Origin: a virus
IMG/VR virus record: IMGVR_UViG_3300032053_000099
Coordinates: 1 to 54,199 of that record
Length of the DNA stretch: 54,199 bases
Strand: one strand, 5' to 3'
The notes beneath the pieces are model-generated. The model was not told the origin of the DNA. It saw only the letters and a program-made list of their open reading frames with translations, and ran no database searches. Below are positions 1-7,097 of this stretch, piece after piece; the stretch's first letter is position 1; each line of letters begins with the position of its first letter. The translations under genes and the position numbers were made by a program.

Positions 1-442
1 GCCAAACGGAAGCCCGCTGCGAGAGCTTAAGAGGGCAACCGGGGCAAGCCGCCTGACGGGTCCAATTGACAAATAGACGCTAACAGCAAGGGGAGCCGGG
101 GGGATGCCCCAGAGGACGGCGGTCACCGCAAGGCCCAGGACGTTAGTCGCCGGGCAAAACTAAACCGACCGTAGCAGGGCCTGGGAGCCGTGGCGAAAGC
201 CGCAAGGCGGATCAGGCGGGCAGGCAAAAGCCGGGTGAACCGAAGTGGAGGCAACGGTGGGAAGGGAGCCAGTGACTGCGACCGCGAACGGGCTGGCTCT
301 GCTGGCAAGTACCACCGGACTCGTGCGGTTTAAGGCGTCTCGAAGGGAAGCGTAGGAATCCGAGAGGGTTCTGTGGGGCGACTTCGCCCCGCGATGCCAG
401 TGGCCTCTATGGGGTGGACGACCCCGAGGAGGCAAGAAGACG
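1..442. other. Structured noncoding region at window start
   Basis: No convincing gene. The GC-rich stretch has several strong potential RNA stems: GCCTG 179-183 with CAGGC 213-217 enclosing a GAAA-capped hairpin (GTGGC 190-194 / GCCGC 199-203), GAGCCAG 266-272 with CTGGCTC 293-299, and the GGGGCG-ACTT-CGCCCC hairpin 375-390. It may be a leader or ncRNA. The left edge is cut by the window, so a gene end cannot be excluded. Confidence 0.5.
369..390 (+). promoter_or_regulatory. 5' hairpin TTCTGTGGGGCG-ACTT-CGCCCC
   Basis: Six-pair stem 375-380/385-390 with loop ACTT, 52 bases before the first gene. A matching element at 1193-1214 has the same TTCTGTGGGG start and the same ACTT loop, but its stem has changed GGGGCG/CGCCCC to GGGGTG/CACCTC. 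The compensating C-G to T-A change argues for a selected RNA structure in the leaders of these two genes. Confidence 0.5.
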
Positions 443-637
443 ATGGTGGTACAAGTGACCGTGAATGGACAGCCGCTCCGGGACTTTATACAGCAGGAAC
501 GGAGCGATGAGATAACGCAGTTCGTGCGTGATGAACTCCGTGACATGAAGCGCAGCGTCCGGCCTCACATTGCGAGCGCCAGGCCGTTTGCTACGAGCTT
601 CGGTCATGGACCGGCCAAGGTCCTGTACGCAAGGTAG
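443..637 (+). CDS. Small orphan protein, 64 aa
   Basis: Not recognised. A short soluble, charged protein with the N-terminal strand MVVQVTVNGQPL followed by a helical stretch (residues ~12-36) and a basic tail. The ATG is preceded by GGAGG at 428-432 (10-nt spacing), which fixes the start. It sits alone between a 5' hairpin (375-390) and a 3' hairpin (642-661), the same layout as the gene at 1231. Probably a real early-type gene of unknown role. Confidence 0.6.
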   Translation: MVVQVTVNGQPLRDFIQQERSDEITQFVRDELRDMKRSVRPHIASARPFATSFGHGPAKVLYAR

Positions 638-641
638 GCTC

Positions 642-661
642 TGGGAGGGTCCTCCCTCCCA
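642..661 (+). terminator. Hairpin after the 443-637 gene
   Basis: Perfect 8-bp stem TGGGAGGG (642-649) / CCCTCCCA (654-661), 4-nt loop, no U tract. Similar hairpins made of G/A-rich 5' arms follow the next two genes (1132-1161, 1496-1519). They are either rho-independent-like terminators or 3' protective structures. Confidence 0.5.
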
Positions 662-722
662 CAGAGGCCAACTGGCTCGTATCTTACACCCTCCACTGTG
701 AGGGCAATAGGAGACCAGAACC

Positions 723-1106
723 ATGAAAAAAAGCGTGAAGAAGCAACTGAAGAAGCAGGTGAAGAAGCAGGTTGCGAAGGCCGTCATTGGCGACGTGCTG
801 AAAGCGGCTCTCGCTGCTTCCAACTACAAGGCCGTCAAGGGCGAGCTGCGTCCCGTCACATCGGCTGCCATGTACGTCACCATCGGCAACCGCAACGCAG
901 CCTTCATCAACAAGGCGGGCACCGACGAGCCGAACGTCAGGCTCATCACCAGCATTAAACCCAAGGAGTTGGGCCTGAATCCGAAGAACTGGGCCAAGAC
1001 CAACAGCGACCGCGAGTACGCGTTCAGTGGTGACTACGCCACTCTGGGCAAGTCGCTGGCCGTCGCCTTCAAGGCTCTGTACAGTGTGCAGAAGAAAGCG
1101 GCCTAG
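723..1106 (+). CDS. Basic protein, paralogue of the C-terminal domain of the 9375 gene
   Basis: 127 aa. An N-terminal Lys-rich helix (MKKSVKKQLKKQVKKQV) leads into a domain (residues ~22-120) that also forms the last ~105 residues of the protein at 9375-10433: matching blocks include NYKAVKG, INKAGTDEPNVRLITS and FKAL/FKAI. Within this domain 55 bp (900-954) are identical in DNA to 10215-10269, showing recent duplication or gene conversion. The start follows AGGAG (710-714). Function unknown; the Lys tail suggests nucleic-acid or acidic-protein binding (inference). Confidence 0.75.
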   Translation: MKKSVKKQLKKQVKKQVAKAVIGDVLKAALAASNYKAVKGELRPVTSAAMYVTIGNRNAAFINKAGTDEPNVRLITSIKPKELGLNPKNWAKTNSDREYAFSGDYATLGKSLAVAFKALYSVQKKAA

Positions 1107-1131
1107 CCCTGGGCGATGGGAGACAAGACGT

Positions 1132-1161
1132 GTGGGGAGAGACCAAGCAAGGTCTCCCCAC
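1132..1161 (+). terminator. Hairpin after the 723-1106 gene
   Basis: Arms GTGGGGA..GACC (1132-1144) and GGTCTCCCCAC (151-161 of the 1000s, i.e. 1151-1161), with a 2-nt bulge and a 6-nt loop, no U tract. It is the second member of the three-hairpin set at 642, 1132 and 1496. Confidence 0.5.
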
Positions 1162-1192
1162 TGAGCCCTTTCGGACGTTACGCTTTGGAAGC

Positions 1193-1214
1193 TTCTGTGG
1201 GGTGACTTCACCTC
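1193..1214 (+). promoter_or_regulatory. 5' hairpin TTCTGTGGGGTG-ACTT-CACCTC
   Basis: Second copy of the leader hairpin seen at 369-390, here 17 bases before the ATG at 1231. Stem 1199-1204/1209-1214, loop ACTT. It differs from the first copy by a compensating base-pair change. Confidence 0.5.
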
Positions 1215-1230
1215 ATGGAGGGAGTGCGAC

Positions 1231-1479
1231 ATGACCAAACTTGAGAAGGCCAAGAAATTCTTGAACCATGGTTACCCGATCGTCATCGAGGTCCTCCGCC
1301 CGAGGGCTTCCTATGGCCTGCTGCATGACGTCAGCCTCACTGTGGCTGAGGCCAAGGAACTGATGAAGGATATCATAGAGGCCATCGAGGCGGGCCAGGA
1401 AGACGGCAAGTACCCTGACGTGGTGGTCCGGGCTGGAGATCATCGGGGCAAGTCGATCAGCCTTGGGGAGTGGCGGTAG
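1231..1479 (+). CDS. Small orphan protein, 82 aa
   Basis: Not recognised. It reads as beta strand (YPIVIEVL), a turn, a long helix rich in Glu/Ala/Lys (TVAEAKELMKDIIEAIEAG) and a final strand. GGAGGG (1217-1222) precedes the ATG. It is flanked by the repeated leader hairpin (1193-1214) and a 3' hairpin (1496-1519), so it appears to be expressed as its own unit. Unknown function. Confidence 0.65.
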   Translation: MTKLEKAKKFLNHGYPIVIEVLRPRASYGLLHDVSLTVAEAKELMKDIIEAIEAGQEDGKYPDVVVRAGDHRGKSISLGEWR

Positions 1480-1495
1480 TCAGAGCAAGGCAAGA

Positions 1496-1519
1496 GTGGG
1501 AGGCAAGAGGCCCTCCCAC
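1496..1519 (+). terminator. Hairpin after the 1231-1479 gene
   Basis: Perfect 8-bp stem GTGGGAGG 1496-1503 / CCTCCCAC 1512-1519 with an 8-nt loop. Third of the similar 3' hairpins. Confidence 0.5.
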
Positions 1520-1726
1520 AGAGGCTTCCAGGGTAAGACCTTCCGTGACATACGCTTCCTAGACGTTAGCAGCGTAAATCCGCTGCAAGGCTAGGCGTGT
1601 GGTAACGTCTGGTCCCGTCGGCAGTATCGGCCGTGTCAATAATTAGACGAGCGTGGTTAACCGTCCCATGCCCAAAGAGCTCGGGCCGGACTGACGCCGA
1701 CGTGAGGTATCGTCCCTGTCTCAACT

Positions 1727-1879
1727 ATCCAAGAAGGGAGCAGGGACGTTGGCTATCCATCCAAGAAGGAGCCATTGAGCCAAGATAATCTTTCGGTCTT
1801 GACAGGACCGTCCTGTGGTGACAGGTAGAAAGGAACCAGGCTTCGCCAGCGAGAGCCTTCTGCCATCCATCCAAGAAGG
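1727..1879. repeat. Three direct repeats of ATCCAAGAAGG
   Basis: Copies at 1727-1737, 1759-1769 and 1869-1879. The second and third extend leftward as CYATCCATCCAAGAAGG. The first lies in the loop of the GTCCCTG/CAGGGAC hairpin. Uneven spacing (32 and 110). Possible protein-binding sites. Confidence 0.55.
1802..1816. promoter_or_regulatory. 15-bp palindrome ACAGGACcGTCCTGT
   Basis: A perfect palindrome around a central C, overlapping TTGACA at 1799-1804. This looks like a dimeric operator over a -35 element, but no good -10 hexamer follows at the usual spacing. Low confidence as a promoter. Confidence 0.3.
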
Positions 1880-2252
1880 GGTAGACGGCGCTCGGCAAGT
1901 GGACTGAGACTGCCATATCTCAAGCGGCGAGCAGCATGTGGAACCGTATCACCCGCGCAATCAACTAAACCAAAAGTCGCTGTAAGGCGGAGGCCACATT
2001 CCGTTCGTATGCGTGGAAACACTCTGTCCAGCGTGAGTGGCAACACCCTGCCCGCCAATGAGCGGGGAACGCGGAGAATGCGAATCATATCAGGAATTGT
2101 CGGACCTTCCCCTTGCCAGCGACTGAGGAGGCCAGGGGTCACTCTACTATCGTGGCAGGTGGACATTTGTCTTTGGTTGTCACCCACTGCTGCGCTCTGG
2201 CTTCCTCAGTGGCTGGCAAGGACCAGCAAATCAGATCAGACTGGAGGCAATC

Positions 2253-2498
2253 GTGATCCATAAGAGATTGAAGTCCATGGAGTGGTCGAGCTTGGCAGAA
2301 GAGATCCTGGTCACGGCTGAACCACTCATACCACTCGACAAAATCCCATTGGCGATCCGTTTCGCTGAGCAGGAACTTGTCATCAGTCTCAGGGAAGATG
2401 GGCGTCATAACCTGAAGGCTATCGTCCTGCCCTGCGACGTTCGCGCCGCTTTGGACGCCATGAACCTTCGGCCCTGGGGAACGGCATCGCAAGTCTGA
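2253..2498 (+). CDS. Small protein of unknown function, 81 aa
   Basis: Starts with GTG, chosen because GGAGG (2243-2247) sits at the right distance. The product alternates helix (IHKRLKSMEWSSLAEEI) and strands (QELVISLRED, LKAIVLP) and ends with a short helix. No motif recognised. It begins the tightly packed gene run that continues to 7808; the next ATG (2507) follows after an 8-nt gap with GAGGAGAT. Confidence 0.6.
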   Translation: MIHKRLKSMEWSSLAEEILVTAEPLIPLDKIPLAIRFAEQELVISLREDGRHNLKAIVLPCDVRAALDAMNLRPWGTASQV

Positions 2499-2506
2499 GA
2501 GGAGAT

Positions 2507-2833
2507 ATGACGTTAATCAACTGCACGCCCCATGCTATAGTCCTGTGCGGGAGGCCGCTCCTAGCTAGTGGTGTGGTCTCTCGTGTGACTGAGCACGCCA
2601 GTCACATAGATGACCTGGACTGGCTAGGCGGCACGGTACCGCTCGACGCGGTACTCTATGGCGAAGTGGTCGATTTGCCCGATCCTCGGCCATTCACCTA
2701 CTACATCGTTTCTCGGCCAGTGGCAGAGGCTGTCCCGCATCGACTGGACGTGGTATTTCTTACGGACTTTGAGCGGGACGCTGGTGGCCAGGTAGTTGGA
2801 GCGCGTCGGTTGGGCAGGAAGCGGGTGGGCTAA
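2507..2833 (+). CDS. TPHAI-type small phage protein
   Basis: 108 aa. The N-terminus MTLINCTPHAIVL matches a widespread small family of phage and bacterial proteins that begin with 'LNLTPHAI/V', whose function is not known to me. The body is beta-rich, with a central YYIVSRPVAEAV segment and a C-terminal GARRLGRKRVG tail. The start follows GAGAGGAG. Its stop TAA directly precedes the GTG of the next gene. Confidence 0.7.
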   Translation: MTLINCTPHAIVLCGRPLLASGVVSRVTEHASHIDDLDWLGGTVPLDAVLYGEVVDLPDPRPFTYYIVSRPVAEAVPHRLDVVFLTDFERDAGGQVVGARRLGRKRVG

Positions 2834-2834
2834 A

Positions 2835-3047
2835 GTGAAGCGATTTCCCAGACTACCGCGTGCCGACGACTTCCCTCCAGGTGCTTATGGTACGGACACC
2901 AACCGTCTCGTCCATATCTGGCCTGGGGCCAAGCAAGACAAGAAGCGCATCGTGATCCACTGGATGGACGGCCTAGACGCTGGTAAGCCTGTCTGGTGGG
3001 CCAAGAAAGACTTGGAGTTCTTACGTCCTATCGTGGAGGGGGCATGA
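2835..3047 (+). CDS. Small protein with N-terminal RFPR motif, 70 aa
   Basis: GTG start at 2835, right after the upstream stop; the longer open frame would overlap that gene. The N-terminus reads VKRFPRLPRADDFPPGAYG, one of seven proteins here with RFPR at an extreme end. The rest is a small, SH3-like beta domain by eye (RLVHIWPG, KRIVIHWMDG, VWWAKKDLEFL). Function unknown. ATGA overlap with the next gene. Confidence 0.6.
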   Translation: MKRFPRLPRADDFPPGAYGTDTNRLVHIWPGAKQDKKRIVIHWMDGLDAGKPVWWAKKDLEFLRPIVEGA

Positions 3048-3580
3048 AAGTCAAGGTAGTCGGTGGTAGTCTTATGCAGCAGGCGCGCATCAGGTACTAC
3101 TGCGAACAGTTAGTGCCTACAGCATTCCGTAAGCGCAAACTGTTGGGCTTTCTTGAGCGCAAGGGGTTTTCCTTGCTCGCAACAAGCGGGTCCTGCAAGG
3201 GGCTCTTCTCACGTGAGGGCATCAAGGTCTACCGCAGCCATGAATTGGGCTGGCGCAACTACCGCGATAAGGATGGCAAGCGTGGGTTCTTCCGTGCTGA
3301 CCAGGTCGCCATCCACGAACTGATGCACGGCGTCTGGAGTTTTGCGTTTGATGGTGGTATGAGGCAGTCTGTGTATGCCCTGCACGCTGTTGCAAACCCA
3401 CGATATTTCAATTACCCCGACGCTGTACGCCATCCTTCAGAGTGGTTCTGTGACCAGTTCCCGCGTGCCTTCTTATTCAAGAAGACATGCGACCCGGCAT
3501 TGGTACGTTTTCTCAGGGACTGGTACTTCAGCAGGTGCCTGCCTAACATCCGCTTGGAGCGGGATGAGGTAGGAAGATAG
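3044..3580 (+). CDS. HExxH putative zinc metallopeptidase, 178 aa
   Basis: The motif AIHELMHGVW (HELMH at 3314-3328, residues ~91-95) is the zinc-binding HExxH of metallopeptidases, preceded by the hydrophobic/polar pattern usual for that helix. A third ligand is not obvious; candidate His residues follow (ALHAVANP, DAVRHPSEWF). The start is ATG 3044 in an ATGA overlap. No signal peptide, so a cytoplasmic or virion protease role is possible. A second HExxH protein lies at 24224. The family is not identified; inactive relatives of this size exist. Confidence 0.6.
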   Translation: MKVKVVGGSLMQQARIRYYCEQLVPTAFRKRKLLGFLERKGFSLLATSGSCKGLFSREGIKVYRSHELGWRNYRDKDGKRGFFRADQVAIHELMHGVWSFAFDGGMRQSVYALHAVANPRYFNYPDAVRHPSEWFCDQFPRAFLFKKTCDPALVRFLRDWYFSRCLPNIRLERDEVGR

Positions 3581-3591
3581 AGGAGGAAATC

Positions 3592-4893
3592 ATGGCTGCA
3601 AAGTCAGCCCCGTATATCTGGAAGCAGTGCCCGTTCTGCCATAAGGACCTTCCGAAAGGACCCTTGCTGGAAGTGGTGGAGCCAAAGCCGATCATGCGCT
3701 ATCCGCGCTTGCTGGCTACCACGCCTGAACAGGAACGGACGGTGAAGATCATCGAAACCAAGTGCCGTCAGTTCGCCTGTCCTGGCCGTATCGTAAGCGT
3801 CCAGGCTGGCCCGATGGTCACGCAATACGACTTCAGCCCGGATCGCTTCACCCGCGTCCGGCAACTGAAGACCATGCACGAAGACCTTGCCATCGCTATC
3901 CCCGCTGAGGCCGTCACGGTGATGCGTATCCCTGGTCGCATCGCAATGGCCATCACGGTGCCTAATGTGGAGCGCAAGATCGTGTCGTTCAAAGAGTGCT
4001 TGCCCAACGTGGTGACGGTCCGCAACGAGCAGATCCTGCCGATCAACTTCGGTATGGACTCTGTCGGCAATCCTGTGGTCGAAGACCTTACTCGTATGCC
4101 GCACCTGCTCGTCGCGGGCAGTACCGGCAGTGGCAAGTCTGTCCTGCTCAACAACATCATCCTCAGCCTACTCCATGTTCGTAACGCCAAGCAGATGAGG
4201 ATGGTGGTGATCGACCCGAAGAGCGTCGAGTTATTCATGTACAAGGACGTTCCGCACCTGATGCGCCCGCCGGTATGCAGCGTCTTCGACGCCCTGGGAG
4301 CAATGGATGACGTCCTTCAGCACGTCCGCAAGCGCATGGTCATGCTGGAGACCTTCAAGGCCAAGAACCTGGCCGAGTACAACGCGGTCATGCCTGATGA
4401 GGAGCGTAAGCTGCCGTATATCGTTGTGGTCATTGACGAGATGGCCGACATCGTCTTGCAAGAGAAGAAAGCCTTCACGCAAGTGATGGCCCAGCTTTCC
4501 AGCCTGGCCCGCGCCTCGGGAGTCCACGTGATAGCGGCTACCCAGCGCCCGTCAGTAGACGTGCTGTCGGGCAAGATCAAAGTCAACTTCCCCGCTCGCG
4601 TCTGCTTCCGTGTCCCTGGTCATGCTGACAGTAAGACAGTGCTGGGCGTCGGCGCCCACGCTGAGCAGTTGATGGCGCGGGGCGATATGCTGTACTGCTC
4701 GCCAAACCTCCCTGGGTATCTGCGCCTTCACAGTCCGTTGGTTGAGAACTCCGACATCAACGAACAGCTTCTGCTGTCCTTGGAGTGCGGCCACTTCCTC
4801 CGTTGCCCAGCAGACGGTCCCCCGGCTGTACCGCAAGAGTCTGGTGCTCCGAAACTCGAACTCGTCGAGAGAAAGGAAAGGAAGGTGATGTGA
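3592..4893 (+). CDS. FtsK/SpoIIIE-family DNA translocase ATPase
   Basis: 433 aa. Seen: an N-terminal zinc-ribbon-like set of cysteines (CPFC at residues 13-16, then C and C near 62-67), the FtsK beta-domain signature GPMVTQYDF, Walker A AGSTGSGKSV (~174-183), Walker B VVVIDEMADI (~278) and the ATQRPSVDV sensor (~317). Known: FtsK motors pump double-stranded DNA as hexamers. Unlike cellular FtsK it lacks the membrane region and the C-terminal gamma (KOPS-reading) domain. A phage that also has a terminase would not need it for packaging, so a role in genome segregation, recombination or host DNA handling is inferred. MRYPRLLATT near residue 35 resembles the RFPR motif. GGAGGAAATC precedes the ATG. 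Confidence 0.9.
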   Translation: MAAKSAPYIWKQCPFCHKDLPKGPLLEVVEPKPIMRYPRLLATTPEQERTVKIIETKCRQFACPGRIVSVQAGPMVTQYDFSPDRFTRVRQLKTMHEDLAIAIPAEAVTVMRIPGRIAMAITVPNVERKIVSFKECLPNVVTVRNEQILPINFGMDSVGNPVVEDLTRMPHLLVAGSTGSGKSVLLNNIILSLLHVRNAKQMRMVVIDPKSVELFMYKDVPHLMRPPVCSVFDALGAMDDVLQHVRKRMVMLETFKAKNLAEYNAVMPDEERKLPYIVVVIDEMADIVLQEKKAFTQVMAQLSSLARASGVHVIAATQRPSVDVLSGKIKVNFPARVCFRVPGHADSKTVLGVGAHAEQLMARGDMLYCSPNLPGYLRLHSPLVENSDINEQLLLSLECGHFLRCPADGPPAVPQESGAPKLELVERKERKVM

Positions 4894-5081
4894 TGCCGTT
4901 GTACAAGGAAATGCACCGCCGTCGTCGTATGAAGCTGCGGAGGGAATGGGAGTGGCTGAGGCACCTTCATTACCAAGGGGGCGAAGACGCTTCAGCCATA
5001 TTGATCGAGCCAAATCAGTGGGCCGTGAAGAAGTGGGATGCTGCCATAGTAGCAGCAAGGCTGAAAGGAGTACCTGTATGA
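4893..5081 (+). CDS. Small basic, Trp-rich protein, 62 aa
   Basis: Starts at the ATG that overlaps the FtsK stop by one base, and ends in an ATGA overlap with the ligase, so it is translationally coupled to both. The N-terminal half is strongly basic (HRRRRMKLRREWEWLRHL); the second half is helical. It may bind DNA alongside its neighbours (inference). Not recognised. Confidence 0.65.
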   Translation: MPLYKEMHRRRRMKLRREWEWLRHLHYQGGEDASAILIEPNQWAVKKWDAAIVAARLKGVPV

Positions 5082-6112
5082 CGGGCAAGGTCAGTACTGA
5101 GATCCGTGCCTTCCAGGTCCAACATACGTCCAACGGAGCGTACGATCCAGAGGCACTAGCCCTCATCGAACGCAATGATCTCCTGGTGGAAGAAAAGTAC
5201 GATGGCAGCCTCTACGTTGCCAAGTTCTTCGGTAGCAACGTCCAATTCACGTCGCGTCGTGAGAGCAAGAAGACAGGATTACCCTGCGACAAGACGGCCA
5301 ACCTGCCGCATCTGAACCGCTGTCCTGTGTCACTGAACGGCACGGTGCTGCTGGGTGAGATACTTTCCCCAACGAGGGAATTTCATCATGTGTCGGGCAC
5401 GATGAACTCACTGCCAGCGAAGGCGATCGCTTCCCAGGAGGAGCGGGGCTGGCTCCAATACTACGTCTTTGATTGCCTGTGGTACGTGGGTGTTGACGCT
5501 CGCAGCGAACCTCTGACGGTGCGTCGTGAACTAGCAGAGCGTGTTATCCGCGTCTGGGGTGCATTCCAGGCATCCCGCCGTGATAGAGTGCATGGCCATG
5601 TTGGGTGCCCCAGCGATTGCATCCATATCTCTCCAGTCTTGCGTGGCAACTACGGGGAGTTGTTTCGCAAGGTCGTAGCGCGGGGCGGCGAGGGCCTGAT
5701 GCTCAAGGATCCCGACGCGCCATATGGCAAGGGTGTGTTCAAAGTCAAGAAGGCCACGGATGTCTCCGCGTACATCACTGGCTACACGGAAGGCAAGGGC
5801 AAGTACGAAGGTCAGATCGGGGCCATCCGGTTCAGTGTGGGTGGAATCGATCCCATGGTGGCTGAACTCGAAATCGGGCAATGCAGTGGCATGGCCGACG
5901 TTACGCGGGGATATATTTCCAAGAACCGCCGGGCATGTCTCGGCAAGGTCATCGATGTCTGCTGCGAGCCGCCGGACAAGCCGAGTGCCTGGACGGGGCA
6001 GCGGCTCCGGCATCCCAGGTTCATTCGGTTCCGTGATGATCTTTCGCCTTTGCAATGTACGGTCAGCAAAGTGCGGGGCGATTTCATGAAGCTGACAAAG
6101 GTGGGCTCCTAA
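5078..6112 (+). CDS. ATP-dependent DNA ligase
   Basis: 344 aa. Seen: adenylation motif I EEKYDGSLYV (lysine near residue 39, KYDG), motif III LGEI, motif IV GGEGLMLK, motif V FKVKK, and the C-terminal OB-fold end RHPRFIRFRDD typical of phage ligases. Known: it seals nicks using ATP via a lysyl-AMP. Motif I has S where R is usual after KxDG. The start is ATG 5078 (ATGA overlap); the long upstream open frame lies inside the previous gene. It belongs with the replication set but is located 12 kb before the polymerase. Confidence 0.93.
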   Translation: MTGKVSTEIRAFQVQHTSNGAYDPEALALIERNDLLVEEKYDGSLYVAKFFGSNVQFTSRRESKKTGLPCDKTANLPHLNRCPVSLNGTVLLGEILSPTREFHHVSGTMNSLPAKAIASQEERGWLQYYVFDCLWYVGVDARSEPLTVRRELAERVIRVWGAFQASRRDRVHGHVGCPSDCIHISPVLRGNYGELFRKVVARGGEGLMLKDPDAPYGKGVFKVKKATDVSAYITGYTEGKGKYEGQIGAIRFSVGGIDPMVAELEIGQCSGMADVTRGYISKNRRACLGKVIDVCCEPPDKPSAWTGQRLRHPRFIRFRDDLSPLQCTVSKVRGDFMKLTKVGS

Positions 6113-6137
6113 ATTCTTCCAGAGAGGAGAAAGTGAG

Positions 6138-6401
6138 ATGGGAAACATCAGAGGTTTTGGCACCAGTCTGCGCTCCATCCGCCGGGTCATCGAGCGGCAC
6201 AAGGGGTACCCGAATGCGCGCCAGCGCCGTTTCATGAAGCACAGGCAGGCCAAGGAGGAGGAGCAAGAGAAGCACGAGGCCCAGGTCCGCGACATGCGCC
6301 GTCACGCTGGCAACATCGGCCGTATCACTGCGAAGCAGCAGGGCGTCGTCCAGCGCGTCATGTCACGGATGTCGCGCTTCCTGAGAAAGGCCATCGGATG
6401 A
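6138..6401 (+). CDS. Small basic helical protein, 87 aa
   Basis: Predominantly helical and highly charged: RSIRRVIERHKG, a central KEEEQEKHEAQ coiled-coil-like stretch and a basic C-terminal helix (RVMSRMSRFLRKAIG). The start follows GAGGAGAAAGTGAG. Not recognised; nucleic-acid binding is plausible from composition only. ATGA overlap with the next gene. Confidence 0.6.
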   Translation: MGNIRGFGTSLRSIRRVIERHKGYPNARQRRFMKHRQAKEEEQEKHEAQVRDMRRHAGNIGRITAKQQGVVQRVMSRMSRFLRKAIG

Positions 6402-6574
6402 CGAATCCATTTCTGCCATCTGACTTTGAACCACCACCACAGAAGCCGGCATCGCAAGAAGAGGCTGACCGGCTGGACAACGAGGCGGACGAAGACCATC
6501 AACAACCGACGTTCCACGGTCGGAAGAGCGAGATCATATATCGTCCGGCCTGGGCCGATGACAACGACCTGTAG
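6398..6574 (+). CDS. Short acidic protein, 58 aa
   Basis: MTNPFLPSDFEPPPQKPA start, then a Glu/Asp/Gln-rich middle and IIYRPAWADDNDL end. It is coupled to the preceding basic protein by ATGA overlap, which supports its reality. Looks intrinsically disordered. Function unknown. Confidence 0.55.
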   Translation: MTNPFLPSDFEPPPQKPASQEEADRLDNEADEDHQQPTFHGRKSEIIYRPAWADDNDL

Positions 6575-6588
6575 AAAGGAGAGAGCCA

Positions 6589-6759
6589 GTGAGTAAGAAC
6601 AACCTGCACGCGATCGACCGTCGGGATAAAGATCCCGAAGAGAAGTGGGTGAAAGGTGAGTCCCATTTCTGCCAAGCCTGCAAAGCCTACGTCACCAGTG
6701 CCGGTCCTTGCCCCGACCGAGCGAGGTTGTGGGACGGGGAGAAAGGAGCCAAGTCATGA
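6589..6759 (+). CDS. Short zinc-finger-like protein, 56 aa
   Basis: GTG start after GAAAGGAGAGAG. The product has CQAC at ~28-31 and a third Cys (GPCPDRA), a partial zinc-ribbon pattern. It ends in an ATGA overlap with the SWIM protein. Small proteins of this type are common in phage accessory operons; role unknown. Confidence 0.55.
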   Translation: MSKNNLHAIDRRDKDPEEKWVKGESHFCQACKAYVTSAGPCPDRARLWDGEKGAKS

Positions 6760-7097
6760 AGCGCGTCAGTTTCAGGGACTCGGCTAGGAAGACCTGGGTC
6801 CTCGACGAGTGCAACGTCCGCGAGGATGTGGCAGACATCATATCTGATAGCTGGGAACTCCGCGTCTTCAAAGTGACCAGCCCAGACAGCGGCAACGTCT
6901 ATTGGGTGCAAGTCCTGAGAAGACGCGGAGTTCCCAAGGGCAAGAACGAAGAGTGGGATACCCCCGCCGTGTTCTGCAATTGTCCCCATGGTCTGTTCAT
7001 GGCCCCGTTGCAGGTGGTACTCTTTGGACCGTGTGGGTTGGATACCATCTGCAAGCACGTCAAGGTCGTCTGGGACTTTCTGAAGGGAGGGGGATAG
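6756..7097 (+). CDS. SWIM-type zinc-finger protein, 113 aa
   Basis: The C-terminal part has CNCPHG (residues ~70-75) and, about 24 residues further, CKHV: this is the CxCx(n)CxH pattern of SWIM zinc fingers, known to bind DNA or proteins in ATPases, transposases and recombination factors. The N-terminal ~60 residues are beta-rich (FKVTSPDSGNVYWVQVLRR). Start ATG 6756 in an ATGA overlap. It lies directly before the HU-like gene, consistent with a DNA-associated role (inference). Confidence 0.7.
   Translation: MKRVSFRDSARKTWVLDECNVREDVADIISDSWELRVFKVTSPDSGNVYWVQVLRRRGVPKGKNEEWDTPAVFCNCPHGLFMAPLQVVLFGPCGLDTICKHVKVVWDFLKGGG

Larger units (their letters stand above)
1480..2252. other. Long noncoding stretch with repeats and palindromes
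   Basis: About 770 bases without a supported gene; the open frame at 2009-2263 has no ribosome-binding site. It contains hairpin 1496-1519 (GTGGGAGG/CCTCCCAC), a nested structure 1561-1610 (AGACGTT/AACGTCT enclosing GCAGCG/CGCTGC), hairpin GTCCCTG/CAGGGAC 1712-1747, three copies of ATCCAAGAAGG (1727, 1759, 1869), and a 15-bp palindrome at 1802-1816 overlapping a TTGACA. It may be a control region or origin. Confidence 0.5.

Noticed and set aside
181-215. Possible group II intron domain V (AGC...GAAA stem)
   Set aside because: The lower stem has a G-A mismatch in place of the usual G-U, the two-base bulge is wrong, and no reverse transcriptase or other intron domains are present.
1561-1610. 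tRNA-like fold with a 7-bp closing stem
   Set aside because: Only 50 bases, no T loop or anticodon arm.
2009-2263. 84-codon open frame
   Set aside because: No Shine-Dalgarno sequence, low-complexity basic product, lies within the repeat-rich control region.
5990-6035. RHPRFIRFR in the ligase as another RFPR-type motif
   Set aside because: This is a normal conserved ligase C-terminal segment, so it was not counted.
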